Positions 1-8,997 of a stretch of 57,730 nucleotides of DNA are shown piece after piece. Under the pieces are notes generated by a model. That model saw only the letters and a list, made by a program, of their open reading frames with translations, ran no database searches and was not told where the DNA came from. This DNA is from Bordetella parapertussis (GTDB lineage Bacteria > Pseudomonadota > Gammaproteobacteria > Burkholderiales > Burkholderiaceae_B), in the NCBI GenBank assembly GCA_945883615.1, contig CAMCYB010000007.1:1-57730 (forward strand), written 5' to 3'. Each line of letters opens with the position of its first letter. The first letter of the stretch is position 1. The position numbers and the translations under genes were made by a program.

Positions 1-263
1 CCTTCAACCTGAAAGCCCTTTAAAATTGACCCTGCAAACCAAAACACCAAGGCATTGAGCACCAATAAAAATAGACCAAGTGTCACGATGGTGATCGGTA
101 ACGTCAACAAAATTAATACTGGCTTAACCAGCGCATTAAGCAAACCTAGAACCAAAGCGGCCATCAAGGCTGAACCAAAACTGGCCACCACGATGCCGGG
201 CAATAGGTACGCTACCGCAAGTAAAGCAACAGCATTTAAAATCCAGACGACGATCAACATCAT
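1..263 (-). CDS. Phage-holin-family (DUF360-like) membrane protein, 3' end cut by window edge
   Basis: Reading the minus strand from an ATG at 263 gives 87 open codons that run off the left edge, so the C-terminus is missing. The product is almost all hydrophobic: it opens MMLIVVWILNAVALLAVAY and continues through LNALVKPVLILLTLPITIVT and LFLLVLNALVFWFAG, the pattern of the small four-helix phage-holin superfamily IV / DUF360 inner-membrane proteins. A Shine-Dalgarno-like AAGGAAG precedes the start. It begins 15 bases after the ahcY stop on the same strand, so it is probably cotranscribed. In related Burkholderiales this gene commonly sits between ahcY and metF (recalled, not checked). Its function is unknown; the family name does not imply a prophage. 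Confidence 0.85.
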   Translation of the reverse strand, partial: MMLIVVWILNAVALLAVAYLLPGIVVASFGSALMAALVLGLLNALVKPVLILLTLPITIVTLGLFLLVLNALVFWFAGSILKGFQVE

Positions 264-278
264 GACAAACTTCCTTGC

Positions 279-1694
279 TTAATAACGGTAGGTTTCAGGC
301 TTGTAAGGGCCTTCTTTTTGCACGCTAATGTAAGCGGCTTGTTGTGCAGTGAGCTCGGTCAAATTGGCACTGATTTTCTTTAAGTGCAAACGGGCTACTT
401 TTTCATCAAGATGCTTAGGCAAAACATAGACGTTACCGGCTGTGTAGGCTTCATTACGTGTAAACAACTCTACTTGTGCAATAGTCTGGTTAGTGAACGA
501 AGACGACATCACAAATGAAGGGTGACCTGTACCGCAACCTAAGTTGACTAAGCGGCCACGTGCCAGCAAAATAATGCGCTTACCATCAGGGAAAATAACA
601 TGGTCAACTTGTGGCTTAATTTCTTCCCACTGTAAGTCTTCAAGAGCCACGACATCAATTTCGTTATCGAAGTGACCGATGTTGCAAACAATTGCCTGGT
701 CTTTCATGCGGCTCATGTGGTCTTTAGTGATCACATGGTAATTACCTGTTGCGGTAACAAAAATGTCTGCCTTGTCGCAGGCTTCTTCCATCGTAACAAC
801 TTTAAAACCTTCCATCGCGGCTTGTAATGCGCAAATAGGATCAACTTCAGTCACCCAAACTTGTGCACGCAAAGCGGCCAATGCTTGTGCTGAACCTTTA
901 CCCACGTCACCATAGCCACACACCACAGCTACTTTGCCCGCAATCATGACATCGGTTGCACGTTTAATAGCGTCAACCAACGATTCACGGCAACCGTATA
1001 AATTATCAAACTTTGATTTGGTCACGGCATCGTTAACGTTAATCGCTGCAAAAGCGAGTTCGCCGCGCTTAGACATTTGATACAAGCGATGCACGCCGGT
1101 GGTGGTTTCTTCGGTGACGCCACGTACTTGTGCCAAACGCACTGAGTACCACTTAGGGTCACGCTTGAGTGTTGCTTTGATGGCGGTAAATAAAGAAATT
1201 TCTTCTTCAGATGTCGGATGATCTAAAACAGTGATGTCAGCTTCGGCTTTAGTACCCAGATGCAGTAATAATGTGCCATCGCCACCGTCATCTAAAATCA
1301 TATTTGTGTAGTGCCCATTGGGCCATTCAAAAATACGGTGGGTATAGTCCCAGTACTCATCGAGTGACTCGCCTTTTTTAGCGAATACAGCGGTGCCCTC
1401 TGCAGCGATCGCGGCAGCAGCATGGTCTTGGGTTGAGTAGATGTTGCACGATGCCCAACGCACTTCTGCACCCAAAGCCTGTAAGGTTTGAATGAGAACG
1501 GCGGTTTGAATGGTCATGTGCAGGCTACCCGTGATGCGGGCGCCTTTAAGAGGTTGTGTTAATGCAAACTCTTCACGCACAGCCATCAGGCCAGGCATTT
1601 CTGTTTCAGCAATAGCAATTTCGCGACGACCAAATTCAGCTTGGTCAATGTCGGCAACAACAAAATCTGTAAATTTATCTTTAACTGCGTTCAT
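279..1694 (-). CDS. ahcY: Adenosylhomocysteinase (S-adenosyl-L-homocysteine hydrolase)
   Basis: Cytosolic NAD-dependent enzyme that splits S-adenosylhomocysteine into adenosine and homocysteine and so relieves product inhibition of methyltransferases. The frame stays open upstream to 1763, but family members begin MNAV...DIxxAxxGRxEI, and the ATG at 1694 has GGAG nine bases ahead, so I take that start (471 residues, the usual size of the long bacterial form). Visible features are [12 protein letters not shown] near the N-terminus, the NAD-binding loop [13 protein letters not shown] at about residue 260, and the conserved end [10 protein letters not shown]. An SAH riboswitch lies in the leader at 1775-1890. 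metK is upstream on the same strand, so SAM synthesis and SAH removal are grouped within 3 kb. Confidence 0.97.
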   Translation of the reverse strand: MNAVKDKFTDFVVADIDQAEFGRREIAIAETEMPGLMAVREEFALTQPLKGARITGSLHMTIQTAVLIQTLQALGAEVRWASCNIYSTQDHAAAAIAAEGTAVFAKKGESLDEYWDYTHRIFEWPNGHYTNMILDDGGDGTLLLHLGTKAEADITVLDHPTSEEEISLFTAIKATLKRDPKWYSVRLAQVRGVTEETTTGVHRLYQMSKRGELAFAAINVNDAVTKSKFDNLYGCRESLVDAIKRATDVMIAGKVAVVCGYGDVGKGSAQALAALRAQVWVTEVDPICALQAAMEGFKVVTMEEACDKADIFVTATGNYHVITKDHMSRMKDQAIVCNIGHFDNEIDVVALEDLQWEEIKPQVDHVIFPDGKRIILLARGRLVNLGCGTGHPSFVMSSSFTNQTIAQVELFTRNEAYTAGNVYVLPKHLDEKVARLHLKKISANLTELTAQQAAYISVQKEGPYKPETYRY

Positions 1695-1774
1695 ATCGGT
1701 AGGCTCCGTAAAGTAACAAGCCAACGACGAATGACCGGTGAAATACGTCACCGCAATCGCCATTTGGCACGACT

Positions 1775-1890
1775 GGGTGAGCGCGGTTGTGTCCGGCGAA
1801 CCGGGTTCACGAACGCCTTATGAGCCTGGCAAACTGACTTGAAAGCGCAATGGCTAACAAGCGTTTGTCGCAACGCTCCTCAATAGGCGG
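1775..1890 (-). ncRNA. SAH riboswitch in the ahcY leader
   Basis: On the minus strand the leader carries the conserved SAH-aptamer blocks in order: CGCCTATTGAGGAGCG followed by TTGCGAC, then GCCAGGCTCATAAGGCG, then AACCGCGCTCACC. P1 forms between CGCCT..TGAG (1890-1880) and CTCA..AGGCG, with a two-base internal mismatch. The GAGCG loop can pair with the downstream CGCTC to form the expected pseudoknot. SAH riboswitches are known upstream of ahcY in beta- and gammaproteobacteria and act as ON switches. The GGCTC of the 3' P1 strand (1826-1822) is complementary to GAGCC (1706-1702), which overlaps the ribosome-binding GGAG of ahcY (1707-1704). Pairing there without ligand would hide the site; this mechanism is my inference. 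Confidence 0.9.
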
Positions 1891-1918
1891 TTACTAACAA
1901 AATATATTGTAACGGTTT

Positions 1919-2143
1919 TTATCTTTTTGGAAAACCCTGACTCAAAATTCGGTCCCAGACAGTATCTTTTTCTTCAGGCGTCATAAAAACCCAATTTGAC
2001 ACTTCTAAGACCGTGCGACCGCAACCCCTGCACACATCGTCAAATAAAGTCGAACAAATCGCTACACAGGGCGAATCTGCTAGCCCGCGTTGAGGCAAGG
2101 CAGACCTTTGGCTTGAAAGTGTCGTTTGAGGTTCGTTTTTCAT
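1919..2143 (-). CDS. DUF1289 family protein (YdhL-like)
   Basis: A small protein of about 74 residues with the DUF1289 signature SPCVAICSTLFDDVCRGCGRT followed by EVSNWVFMTPEEK, that is four conserved cysteines in a C-x3-C-x6-C-x2-C arrangement and a Trp-rich helix. The four cysteines suggest a bound metal, but no function is established for the family. I use the ATG at 2143. A GTG at 2164 would add seven residues, and neither start has a strong ribosome-binding site. It lies 39 bases after the metK stop on the same strand and just before the ahcY riboswitch promoter region, so it is probably the last gene of the metK transcript. Confidence 0.8.
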   Translation of the reverse strand: MKNEPQTTLSSQRSALPQRGLADSPCVAICSTLFDDVCRGCGRTVLEVSNWVFMTPEEKDTVWDRILSQGFPKR

Positions 2144-2182
2144 AAAAAGAAGCGTAACACCCACTTGGGGTGCTAAGTACTA

Positions 2183-3352
2183 TTACACAGCTTTCTTTAG
2201 GGTTGCTACTTTATCGGTTGATTCCCATGAAAACTCAGGCTCATTACGACCAAAATGGCCATATGCAGCTGTTTTAGCGTAAATGGGGCGCAACAGATCA
2301 AGCATGTTGACGATGCCACGTGGACGCAAATCGAAATGCTCACGCACCAGTTTGGCTAGCTGATCGTCGGGTACAACGCCCGTACCTTCGGTGTAAACCG
2401 TAATATTAATTGGCTCAGCCACGCCGATGGCATAACTGACTTGAACTTGACACTGTGTGGCTAACCCAGCAGCCACAATATTTTTTGCCACATAACGCGC
2501 AGCATAGGCGGCCGAACGGTCAACTTTTGAGGGGTCTTTACCTGAAAAAGCACCGCCGCCATGAGGGCAAGCGCCACCGTAGGTATCAACAATAATTTTA
2601 CGGCCGGTTAAACCACAATCGCCCTGCGGCCCGCCGATAACAAAACGACCTGTTGGATTGACCAAAAATTTAGTCTGGGGGGTCAATAAACCATCTGGAA
2701 AGCTCGGACGAATAATGTCTTCTATAACCGCTTCACGAATCGCTGTTTGAGAAATTTCAGGCGCATGCTGAGTCGACAACACCACCGTATCGACCTCAAC
2801 GGGTCGGCCATTGACGTAGCGAAAAGTCACCTGTGATTTAGCGTCTGGACGCAACCACGGCAAGCGGCCATCTTTACGTAACTCGCTTTGACGTTGCACT
2901 AAACGATGCGAATACCAGATCGGTGCAGGCATCAAGTCGGGCGTTTCATCGCATGCAAAACCAAACATCAAACCTTGATCGCCCGCGCCTTGATTCAAAA
3001 ACTCTTCAGATGAACGGTCAACGCCTTGCGCAATATCGGGTGATTGTTTGTCATAAGCGACTAAAACGGCACAACCTTTATAGTCAATACCGTACTCGGT
3101 ATTGTCGTAACCAATACGCTTAATAGTGTCACGCGCCACTTGAATGTAGTCAACATTTGCAGTGGTCGTAATTTCACCGGCTAAAACCACAAGGCCGGTG
3201 TTGCAAAGGGTTTCAGCCGCTACACGAGCGGTGGGATCTTGCGCCAAAATAGCGTCAAGAATTGAATCAGATATTTGGTCTGAAACCTTATCTGGGTGAC
3301 CTTCAGAGACTGATTCTGAGGTAAAGAGAAAATCATTTAATTTAGCTGACAT
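2183..3352 (-). CDS. metK: Methionine adenosyltransferase (S-adenosylmethionine synthetase)
   Basis: Makes S-adenosylmethionine from methionine and ATP in the cytosol. The product has the family start [22 protein letters not shown], the methionine/ATP loop [12 protein letters not shown], the phosphate-binding [19 protein letters not shown] and the C-terminal NEPEFSWE. The frame extends 17 codons further upstream, but the ATG at 3352 matches the family and has AAGGTG nine bases ahead; the resulting 389 residues are close to the usual 384-396. A leader of up to 260 bases separates it from the divergent lpxL and contains a GC-rich hairpin at 3389-3408. I could not match that leader to a known SAM riboswitch class. 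Confidence 0.97.
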   Translation of the reverse strand: MSAKLNDFLFTSESVSEGHPDKVSDQISDSILDAILAQDPTARVAAETLCNTGLVVLAGEITTTANVDYIQVARDTIKRIGYDNTEYGIDYKGCAVLVAYDKQSPDIAQGVDRSSEEFLNQGAGDQGLMFGFACDETPDLMPAPIWYSHRLVQRQSELRKDGRLPWLRPDAKSQVTFRYVNGRPVEVDTVVLSTQHAPEISQTAIREAVIEDIIRPSFPDGLLTPQTKFLVNPTGRFVIGGPQGDCGLTGRKIIVDTYGGACPHGGGAFSGKDPSKVDRSAAYAARYVAKNIVAAGLATQCQVQVSYAIGVAEPINITVYTEGTGVVPDDQLAKLVREHFDLRPRGIVNMLDLLRPIYAKTAAYGHFGRNEPEFSWESTDKVATLKKAV

Positions 3353-3388
3353 CGCAAAACACCTTTTGGCAGAGCCAAGTAAGTTAAT

Positions 3389-3408
3389 AAGGGTGCGCTG
3401 CACCCCTT
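3389..3408. other. GC-rich hairpin in the metK/lpxL divergent intergenic region
   Basis: AAGGGTGC, loop GCT, GCACCCCTT forms a stem of at least six perfect pairs, extendable through a wobble or bulge. It lies 37-56 bases upstream of the metK ATG, in the presumed metK leader. No U-run follows it on the minus strand, so it is not an obvious intrinsic terminator. The rest of 3353-3611 must hold both divergent promoters, but I cannot assign them with confidence. Confidence 0.45.
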
Positions 3409-3611
3409 AACCGACCCGAAAAAAGATGTTGGATATGGGCGCGACGCTTTAGCGGAAAAAGTATTTTTAGCTGCCCCGCAAGTTGTCGAGTAACTCAGCA
3501 GCTTTTAATAGTTTAAGCCAAAATGCCAACCATGTTGGTAACTTTTTTTGTTTCGTGGCTCATTACGAGCCATCAAGACGGGCGACAGGCGCGATCTGCT
3601 CTAATACATAA

Positions 3612-4580
3612 ATGATTAAAAAGCTTACAACAGAAGATATTACACCTGACCGCCTGACCCCTCAAACCATCGCAGAACTCAAACAACGCTCAATTAAAAG
3701 TTGGTTTTTGGTCAGTATGTTTCAATTACTCGCGCTTGCACCGCACTCAGTCAGGCAGATATTAGGGCGTTTTTTTGGCTTGATCGGTTGTGTTTTTATT
3801 AAGCGTCGTCGAAAAATCGTAGAGCAGAATTTAGCGCTGTGTTTTCCTGAAAAGTCAGTTTTACAACGTCAGCGTTTATTGACTTTACACTTTAGAGCAC
3901 TGGCGCAAAGCGTTGTTGATCGGGGCGTTTTATGGTTTGGCACCCCCACACAAATTCGTGCATTGGTTCATGTGCAAGGTCGTCACCATGCTGATGAGGC
4001 ACTGCGCCAAAACAGCCGACTGATGTTGTTAGCACCGCATTTTGTGGGGCTTGATGCAGCCGCCTCGCGTTTGACCTTAGATGGCCCAAGAGGGGCAACC
4101 CTCTACTCAGCACAAGCTGACCCAGACGTTGACGCCCTTGTACGCTTGGGTCGCGGTCGCTTTCATGAAGTCAACTTGATTCATCGTCGTGGTGGTGTGC
4201 GCACCTTGCTACGCGAAATTGAACAAGGCACCCCTATTTACTATTTACCCGATATGGATTTTGGTTTAAGGGGGGCTGTGTTTGCCCCATTTTTTGGCAT
4301 GATGGCGGCCACACAAACGGCACCGGCACAATTGGCACAGCAATTCAACATGACCGTCTTACCCGTGTTGTGTTTTTGGAACCCCAAGACAGGGTATTAC
4401 AACGCTGAATTTCTACCCCCCCTAGTTGATTTTCCTGGTCAAGACGACATCGCCACAGCCACGGCTCGCTTAAATGCCTTACTTGAAGATTGGGTCAAAC
4501 GGCACCCCGAACAGTATTACTGGGTTCACCGTCGTTTTAAAACTCGCCCCAAAGGCGAGAAAAGCCCTTACACCCCTTAA
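3612..4580 (+). CDS. lpxL: Lipid A biosynthesis late acyltransferase (LpxL/HtrB family)
   Basis: Inner-membrane acyltransferase that adds a secondary acyl chain to Kdo-lipid IVA during lipid A assembly. The 322-residue protein has the N-terminal membrane-associated stretch typical of the family (around WFLVSMFQLLALAP), the catalytic HX4D motif as HFVGLD at about residue 138, and the conserved YYLPDMDFGL, which corresponds to the E. coli YxPDQDxG region. It is followed after 19 bases by dapF. No clear Shine-Dalgarno sequence precedes the ATG at 3612. Which acyl chain is added (LpxL or LpxM type) cannot be told from sequence alone. Only one copy is present here, although I recall two tandem copies in some relatives. 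Confidence 0.9.
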   Translation: MIKKLTTEDITPDRLTPQTIAELKQRSIKSWFLVSMFQLLALAPHSVRQILGRFFGLIGCVFIKRRRKIVEQNLALCFPEKSVLQRQRLLTLHFRALAQSVVDRGVLWFGTPTQIRALVHVQGRHHADEALRQNSRLMLLAPHFVGLDAAASRLTLDGPRGATLYSAQADPDVDALVRLGRGRFHEVNLIHRRGGVRTLLREIEQGTPIYYLPDMDFGLRGAVFAPFFGMMAATQTAPAQLAQQFNMTVLPVLCFWNPKTGYYNAEFLPPLVDFPGQDDIATATARLNALLEDWVKRHPEQYYWVHRRFKTRPKGEKSPYTP

Positions 4581-4599
4581 ATTTGCGATAATAAGCATC

Positions 4600-5490
4600 A
4601 TGATTTGGTCTTTCACAAAAATGCACGGCGCGGGCAACGACTTTGTTGTGCTTGATGGCATGCGCCAACCGATTACGCTCTCGGCCGAACAAGCGCGAGC
4701 CATAGCACATCGCCAGTTTGGTATTGGTTGCGATCAAATTTTATGGGTCGCCCCACCCAGCCACCCTGAGGCTGATTTTCGTTATCGCATTTTTAATAGC
4801 GATGGCAGCGAAGTTGAACATTGCGGCAATGGTGCACGTTGTTTTGTGCGGTTTGTGCACGAACAAGGGCTGTCATCACGCAACCCCTTACGCGCAGAAA
4901 TCAGCACAGGCCTCATCACGCTTGAGTCGCTTGCCAATGGCGATGTGCGGGTCGAAATGGGTCAAGTTAAAACCCAAGCACAAGATGCTGGGTTTGATGT
5001 CGTTGGGTTGCCCAGCTTCATTCAAGGCGAACAAACTCTGTACAGCCTTGCGCTCAAACTGGCTGACAACACCTCAGTAACGGTTGAACTTGCCCCCCTT
5101 GCCATTTCAAACCCCCACGCAGTTCAAGTGGTTGACCACGTTGAGCAAGCTAACGTGGCGCTCATTGGCGCCGCCATCGAATCGCACCCACGCTTTTTGC
5201 AACGCGTCAATGCGGGCTTTATGGAAGTGATCGACTCGCACACCATTAAGCTTCGCGTTTACGAGCGGGGTGCGGGTGAAACGTTAGCTTGTGGTACGGG
5301 TGCGTGTGCCGCTGTCATCACCGGCATTAGACGGGGTCTTTTGATTTCACCCGTTCGCGTTCAAACACAGGGTGGATGGCTTACTATTGAATGGTTAAAT
5401 AATCATGTTTTCATGACCGGCCCTGCCATCACAACATTTAGCGGCACCGTTGATATTGACAAACTGGTTGCATCGATTCCTACTTTTTGA
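4600..5490 (+). CDS. dapF: Diaminopimelate epimerase
   Basis: Converts LL- to meso-diaminopimelate, the penultimate step of lysine synthesis and the source of the peptidoglycan cross-linking residue. The start at 4600 gives MIWSFTKMHGAGNDFVVLDG, the family N-terminus; the longer open frame from 4474 overlaps lpxL and is not used. Both catalytic cysteines are present, in EHCGNGARCFVRF and LACGTGACAAV, making a two-base epimerase. The length of 296 residues is normal for a proteobacterial enzyme, with the FMTGPA motif near the end. The final lysine enzyme, lysA, is also in this window at 55374. Confidence 0.96.
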   Translation: MIWSFTKMHGAGNDFVVLDGMRQPITLSAEQARAIAHRQFGIGCDQILWVAPPSHPEADFRYRIFNSDGSEVEHCGNGARCFVRFVHEQGLSSRNPLRAEISTGLITLESLANGDVRVEMGQVKTQAQDAGFDVVGLPSFIQGEQTLYSLALKLADNTSVTVELAPLAISNPHAVQVVDHVEQANVALIGAAIESHPRFLQRVNAGFMEVIDSHTIKLRVYERGAGETLACGTGACAAVITGIRRGLLISPVRVQTQGGWLTIEWLNNHVFMTGPAITTFSGTVDIDKLVASIPTF

Positions 5491-5498
5491 GCTCACTT

Positions 5499-6179
5499 AT
5501 GACTGACGCGCCAAGCGCCTTAACGGTTGCCCGATTTTTACAAGACAACCCTGATTTTTTTTCAGAGCATGCCGAGCTGTTTGCTGGGCTCACTGTCCCC
5601 CATCCAAATCAGCCGCGTGCCATTTCACTGGGTGAGCGTCAAATTATGACGTTGCGCGACCGTGTCAAAGAGTTTGAACAACGTTTAGCTGACTTAAACC
5701 GCAACGCGAACGCCAATCAAAATATTGCTGAAAAACTAAACGCCTGGTGCCAAAGCATGCTGAGCGAGGCCAATAACCTACACCTGCCTGGCCGCATTAT
5801 TGCGGGCCTTGCAGAACACTTTGGTGTCAAAGATGTTGCCATGCGTCTTTGGGGTCTTGACATACCCAATGAAGGTGTAGGCGAAGAGGTCAGCGCAGAG
5901 GTTAAATCTTTTGCAAGCAGTTTACCTAACCCTTACTGTGGGCCCAACAAACAATTTGAAGCCGCAAAATGGCTCTTACATGCACCCGCATCGTTATCAA
6001 TGATTCCGTTGCGTGATGATGCTCATTCACCTGCTTTCGGCTTATTAATCTTAGGGTCTGGTGACCCACAACGTTTTAGTTTTGATATGAGCACTGATTT
6101 TCTAGTCACAATTGGGCATCTGGCCAGCGCTGCATTAGGTCGTATTCCACATGTCGGTCAACCCCACAACGCCACCTGA
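5499..6179 (+). CDS. DUF484 family protein (GAF-like)
   Basis: A 226-residue cytosolic protein of the DUF484 family, with the typical opening VARFLQDNPDFFSEHAELFAGLTVPHP, a coiled-coil-prone stretch (LRDRVKEFEQRLADLNRNANANQ), and a C-terminal GAF-like half ending in a conserved LGSGDPQRF...GTDFL-type motif, here GSGDPQRFSFDMSTDFL. Its function is not established; it is almost always found between dapF and xerC, as here. I use the ATG at 5499, nine bases after the dapF stop; a TTG at 5487 would overlap dapF. Its end overlaps the start of xerC by 29 bases, which implies translational coupling. Confidence 0.9.
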   Translation: MTDAPSALTVARFLQDNPDFFSEHAELFAGLTVPHPNQPRAISLGERQIMTLRDRVKEFEQRLADLNRNANANQNIAEKLNAWCQSMLSEANNLHLPGRIIAGLAEHFGVKDVAMRLWGLDIPNEGVGEEVSAEVKSFASSLPNPYCGPNKQFEAAKWLLHAPASLSMIPLRDDAHSPAFGLLILGSGDPQRFSFDMSTDFLVTIGHLASAALGRIPHVGQPHNAT

Positions 6180-7125
6180 TTACGTTGCGCAATGGTTAGC
6201 CTTTTTGGCTCACCAGCGCCGCTATTCACGTCATACAGTATTGGCGTATGAACGCGATATGCAACATCTCATTGCGTTCATAAACAACCCGCCCAAAGGG
6301 TCAGCCATTACGGCTATTGAAAAAGTAGGCGTGCAACATATTCGCCCGTGTTTAGCCAAGCTGCATGCGCAAGGCCAAAAACCCAGAAGCTTGTCCCGAA
6401 TGCTCTCAGCCTGGCGAAGCTTTTTTGAATGGTTAGGCCCACAAATTAATTTACCCGCCAACCCCGCTGCAGACGTTAAACCACCTAAGGTTGCGCGAAG
6501 TTTGCCGAAAGCGTTATCAGTCGACCAAACACAGGGTTTGCTTGATATAACCACCCCCAATACACCCGCCTATATTCGTGACCGTGCAATGTTTGAACTT
6601 CTGTATTCCAGTGGTTTACGCTTGGGCGAGTTGGTGTCAATCGATATGCATTATGTTAAACAGCCTGAACACACCAGCCAAAGCTGGGTTGATTTGCCCA
6701 GTGCTGATGTGCATGTGACGGGTAAAGGGAATAAGCCTCGTACTGTTCCCATTGGTGCACAAGCGCTTAAAGCGATACAAGCCTGGTTAGCGATTCGACC
6801 AAGCTACGTCAATGGCAAAATAATTGGCCCCGATCATTTTGCTTTGTTTATCGGTCTACGCGGCAAGCGCATACACCCACGTGTGGTGCAACAACGCCTG
6901 CACAATTGGTCAGTACTAGCTGGTTCGCACACGCCCGTTCACCCACACGTTTTAAGACACAGCTTTGCCAGCCATGTTTTACAGTCGGCACACGATTTGC
7001 GCGCCGTTCAAGACATGTTGGGTCACGCCAGCATTTCAACGACGCAGGTCTATACCCAACTTGACTTTCAACACTTAGCTAAGGTGTATGACACGGCTCA
7101 CCCTAGGGCTGGGCGCAAAAAATGA
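6151..7125 (+). CDS. xerC: Tyrosine recombinase XerC
   Basis: Site-specific recombinase that, with XerD, resolves chromosome dimers at dif. The 324-residue protein has the SAM-like N-terminal core-binding domain (HTVLAYERDMQHLIAF, LSRMLSAWRSFFEWL) and the catalytic domain with Arg-I in LLYSSGLRLGELVS, Lys in TGKGNKPRTVPIG, the HxxR box in HPHVLRHSFASH, the second His in MLGHASISTTQVYTQL, and the nucleophilic Tyr in QVYTQL. The dapF-DUF484-xerC order supports XerC over a phage integrase. It ends ten bases before the convergent znuA. Confidence 0.95.
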   Translation: MSVNPTTPPDYVAQWLAFLAHQRRYSRHTVLAYERDMQHLIAFINNPPKGSAITAIEKVGVQHIRPCLAKLHAQGQKPRSLSRMLSAWRSFFEWLGPQINLPANPAADVKPPKVARSLPKALSVDQTQGLLDITTPNTPAYIRDRAMFELLYSSGLRLGELVSIDMHYVKQPEHTSQSWVDLPSADVHVTGKGNKPRTVPIGAQALKAIQAWLAIRPSYVNGKIIGPDHFALFIGLRGKRIHPRVVQQRLHNWSVLAGSHTPVHPHVLRHSFASHVLQSAHDLRAVQDMLGHASISTTQVYTQLDFQHLAKVYDTAHPRAGRKK

Positions 7126-7135
7126 TGCGGCAATG

Positions 7136-8086
7136 CTATTGCAGTGCTTTTGCAATCGTATCAACATTGACAGTAAACATTTTTAAATACGTATCTGCAA
7201 TCGTGCCAGGTGGTGTGAGCGCATCAACATAAAGCGTGCCACCAATGCTTGTACCTGTTTCGTTTGCAATATTTTGAATTAATCGCGTGTCGGCTAAATG
7301 CTCAACGAATAATGCTTTTATTTTGTCTTGCCGAATTTGTCGAATCAGTTGCCCGACTTGTGCCGCAGAGGGTTCTCGATCGGTTGACCAGCCTTGTATA
7401 GATAAAAACTCAACTTGATAGCTTTTGCCAAAATAACCAAAGGCATCATGCGTTGTCATAATGCGGCGATTTGCGAGCGGTATTTGACTCAAAGTTTGAC
7501 GCGTAGATTCGTTAAGCTGATCAATACGCAATTGATATTCACTCGCACGTTGATCAATTGCTATTTTTTTATCAGGCATTAGTTTAATCAGGCCAACCCG
7601 AATATTTTCCACATAAATTTTGGCATTGTCTAAACTTTGCCAAGCGTGCGGATCTTGCTCACCGTGATTATGTGCTTTGTGTGAACCATGCCCACTACCG
7701 TTTTTATGACCCTTTTTGGCAGGTTCAGTTAAAGCCACCACGCCTTTTGAGGCCACTAAAACATTACCTTTGTAACCAGAAGACGTAATCAGGCGATTGA
7801 CCCACCCCTCAAAACCCAAACCGTTTATAACGACCCATTGCGCTTGAGCGATTTCACGCACGTCAGCGGGTGTAGGTGTAAAAATATGTGCATCTTCGCC
7901 ATAGCCCACAATTGACACCACATCGACTGCATCACCACCCACTTGTTTGACCATATCAGCCAAAATTGAAAAGCTCACAACAACTTTAATCGGCTTTGTT
8001 TGGGGTTCAACCGTTTGTGCCCATGACGTTGAGTGCAGGACAAGTATCAAAGCCCCAAGTAGATAACCTTTAAAAAATTTACGCAT
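7136..8086 (-). CDS. znuA: Zinc ABC transporter, periplasmic substrate-binding protein
   Basis: Periplasmic metal-binding protein of the cluster A-I family that hands Zn(II) to ZnuB. A signal peptide is visible (basic MRKFFKGYLLG, then ALILVLHSTSWA before QTVEP). Likely metal ligands are the His in DAHIFTPTP, the His in DPHAWQS, the His in MTTHDAFGYF and an acidic residue in the C-terminal lobe. Between the first two is a short His-rich loop (KGHKNGSGHGSHKAHNHG), characteristic of zinc rather than manganese transporters. It is the last gene of the minus-strand operon small ORF-znuC-znuB-znuA. The Fur-type box at 10059-10078 in front of the operon predicts Zur control. Confidence 0.93.
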   Translation of the reverse strand: MRKFFKGYLLGALILVLHSTSWAQTVEPQTKPIKVVVSFSILADMVKQVGGDAVDVVSIVGYGEDAHIFTPTPADVREIAQAQWVVINGLGFEGWVNRLITSSGYKGNVLVASKGVVALTEPAKKGHKNGSGHGSHKAHNHGEQDPHAWQSLDNAKIYVENIRVGLIKLMPDKKIAIDQRASEYQLRIDQLNESTRQTLSQIPLANRRIMTTHDAFGYFGKSYQVEFLSIQGWSTDREPSAAQVGQLIRQIRQDKIKALFVEHLADTRLIQNIANETGTSIGGTLYVDALTPPGTIADTYLKMFTVNVDTIAKALQ

Positions 8087-8112
8087 ATTTATTTCCTACT
8101 CAGTGCGCAACA

Positions 8113-8997
8113 TCAAGACAGCTTATGACGAGAACTACGACGCAAGGTGACCCACACGCTCTCTCGTGCCCCAATTAAAAGCGACAACACATACAAAGCA
8201 CCTGCCACTAAAACAATTGCGGGACCCGACGGTACATGCACGTGAAACGAAATTAATAACCCCGTGACAGCACTGATTGCGGCAATCAGCGCGGCAATCA
8301 AACATAGGCCCACAATATCTTTAGTCCAGAAACGGGCGGCCGTGGCGGGCAACATCAGTAAGCCAACAGCCATTAAGGTACCCAAGGTTTGAAATGAGGC
8401 CACAAACGCCAACACCACGAGCAACATAAATACGAGGCTTGAAGCACGACCGAGGTGGCCGTATTGAACTAAAAACGAAGGGTCAAAACCTGCCATTAAA
8501 AGGGGGCGCCAAATGACGGCCAAGGTTAACAAGCTAAGCGACGTGACCGACACCACCAACAACAAGCCACTGTCATCGACTGCTAAAACATTACCAAAGA
8601 GTAAATGTATTAAGTTAACGCTGTTGGCTTGCATAGAAATCATAGCGACACCGAGTGCCAACGCCATAATATAAAAAGCGGCCAGGCTCGCGTCTTCTTT
8701 TTGTGAGGTGTATTGTGCAACGGCGCCTGAAAGAAGCGCAACCACCGTGGCACTGATAAATGCCCCCAGGCCTAATGCCGGTAATGACATACCTGCAATC
8801 ATGTAGGCTATTGCAACGCCGGGCAAAACCGCATGTGAAATGGCATCACCCGCTAGACTCATGCGTCGCATCACTAACAGCACACCTATTGGCCCACTCA
8901 TAAGGCCTAGTGCAATGCAAGCCAGCAACGCCCGCCACATAAACAAAAAGTCGGTGAAAGGTGCCACAAACAAATTAAAAAGTGAATCAATGAGCAT
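8113..8997 (-). CDS. znuB: Zinc ABC transporter, membrane permease
   Basis: Polytopic inner-membrane permease of the ABC-3 family. Conserved features are the first helix region ALGLMSGPIGVLLVMRRMSLAGDAISHAVLPG, which contains the family hallmark GDAISHAVLPG, and several further hydrophobic helices to the C-terminus. The open frame extends back to 9102 inside znuC, but that extension is basic and unlike the family; ATG codons at 8997 and 9012 both give a sensible N-terminus. With the 8997 start the gene overlaps the 3' end of znuC by 11 bases. 26 bases separate its stop from znuA. Confidence 0.92.
   Translation of the reverse strand: MLIDSLFNLFVAPFTDFLFMWRALLACIALGLMSGPIGVLLVMRRMSLAGDAISHAVLPGVAIAYMIAGMSLPALGLGAFISATVVALLSGAVAQYTSQKEDASLAAFYIMALALGVAMISMQANSVNLIHLLFGNVLAVDDSGLLLVVSVTSLSLLTLAVIWRPLLMAGFDPSFLVQYGHLGRASSLVFMLLVVLAFVASFQTLGTLMAVGLLMLPATAARFWTKDIVGLCLIAALIAAISAVTGLLISFHVHVPSGPAIVLVAGALYVLSLLIGARESVWVTLRRSSRHKLS

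Noticed and set aside
55..282. Plus-strand ORF at the left edge
   Set aside because: It is antisense to the holin-like gene 1-263, which has family-like hydrophobic sequence and a ribosome site; the plus-strand product is basic and featureless.
1695..1763. Extended N-terminus of AhcY from the upstream frame
   Set aside because: The family starts at MNAV, GGAG lies ahead of the ATG at 1694, and the extension falls in the riboswitch expression region.
2158..2172. CACCC-ACTTG-GGGTG hairpin after metK as a terminator
   Set aside because: The stem is only five pairs and overlaps the possible start of the DUF1289 gene; the T-rich stretch is too distant and mixed.
6151..7125. Phage integrase indicating a prophage
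   Set aside because: The dapF-DUF484-xerC context and XerC motifs identify a housekeeping recombinase; no att site or phage genes are nearby.
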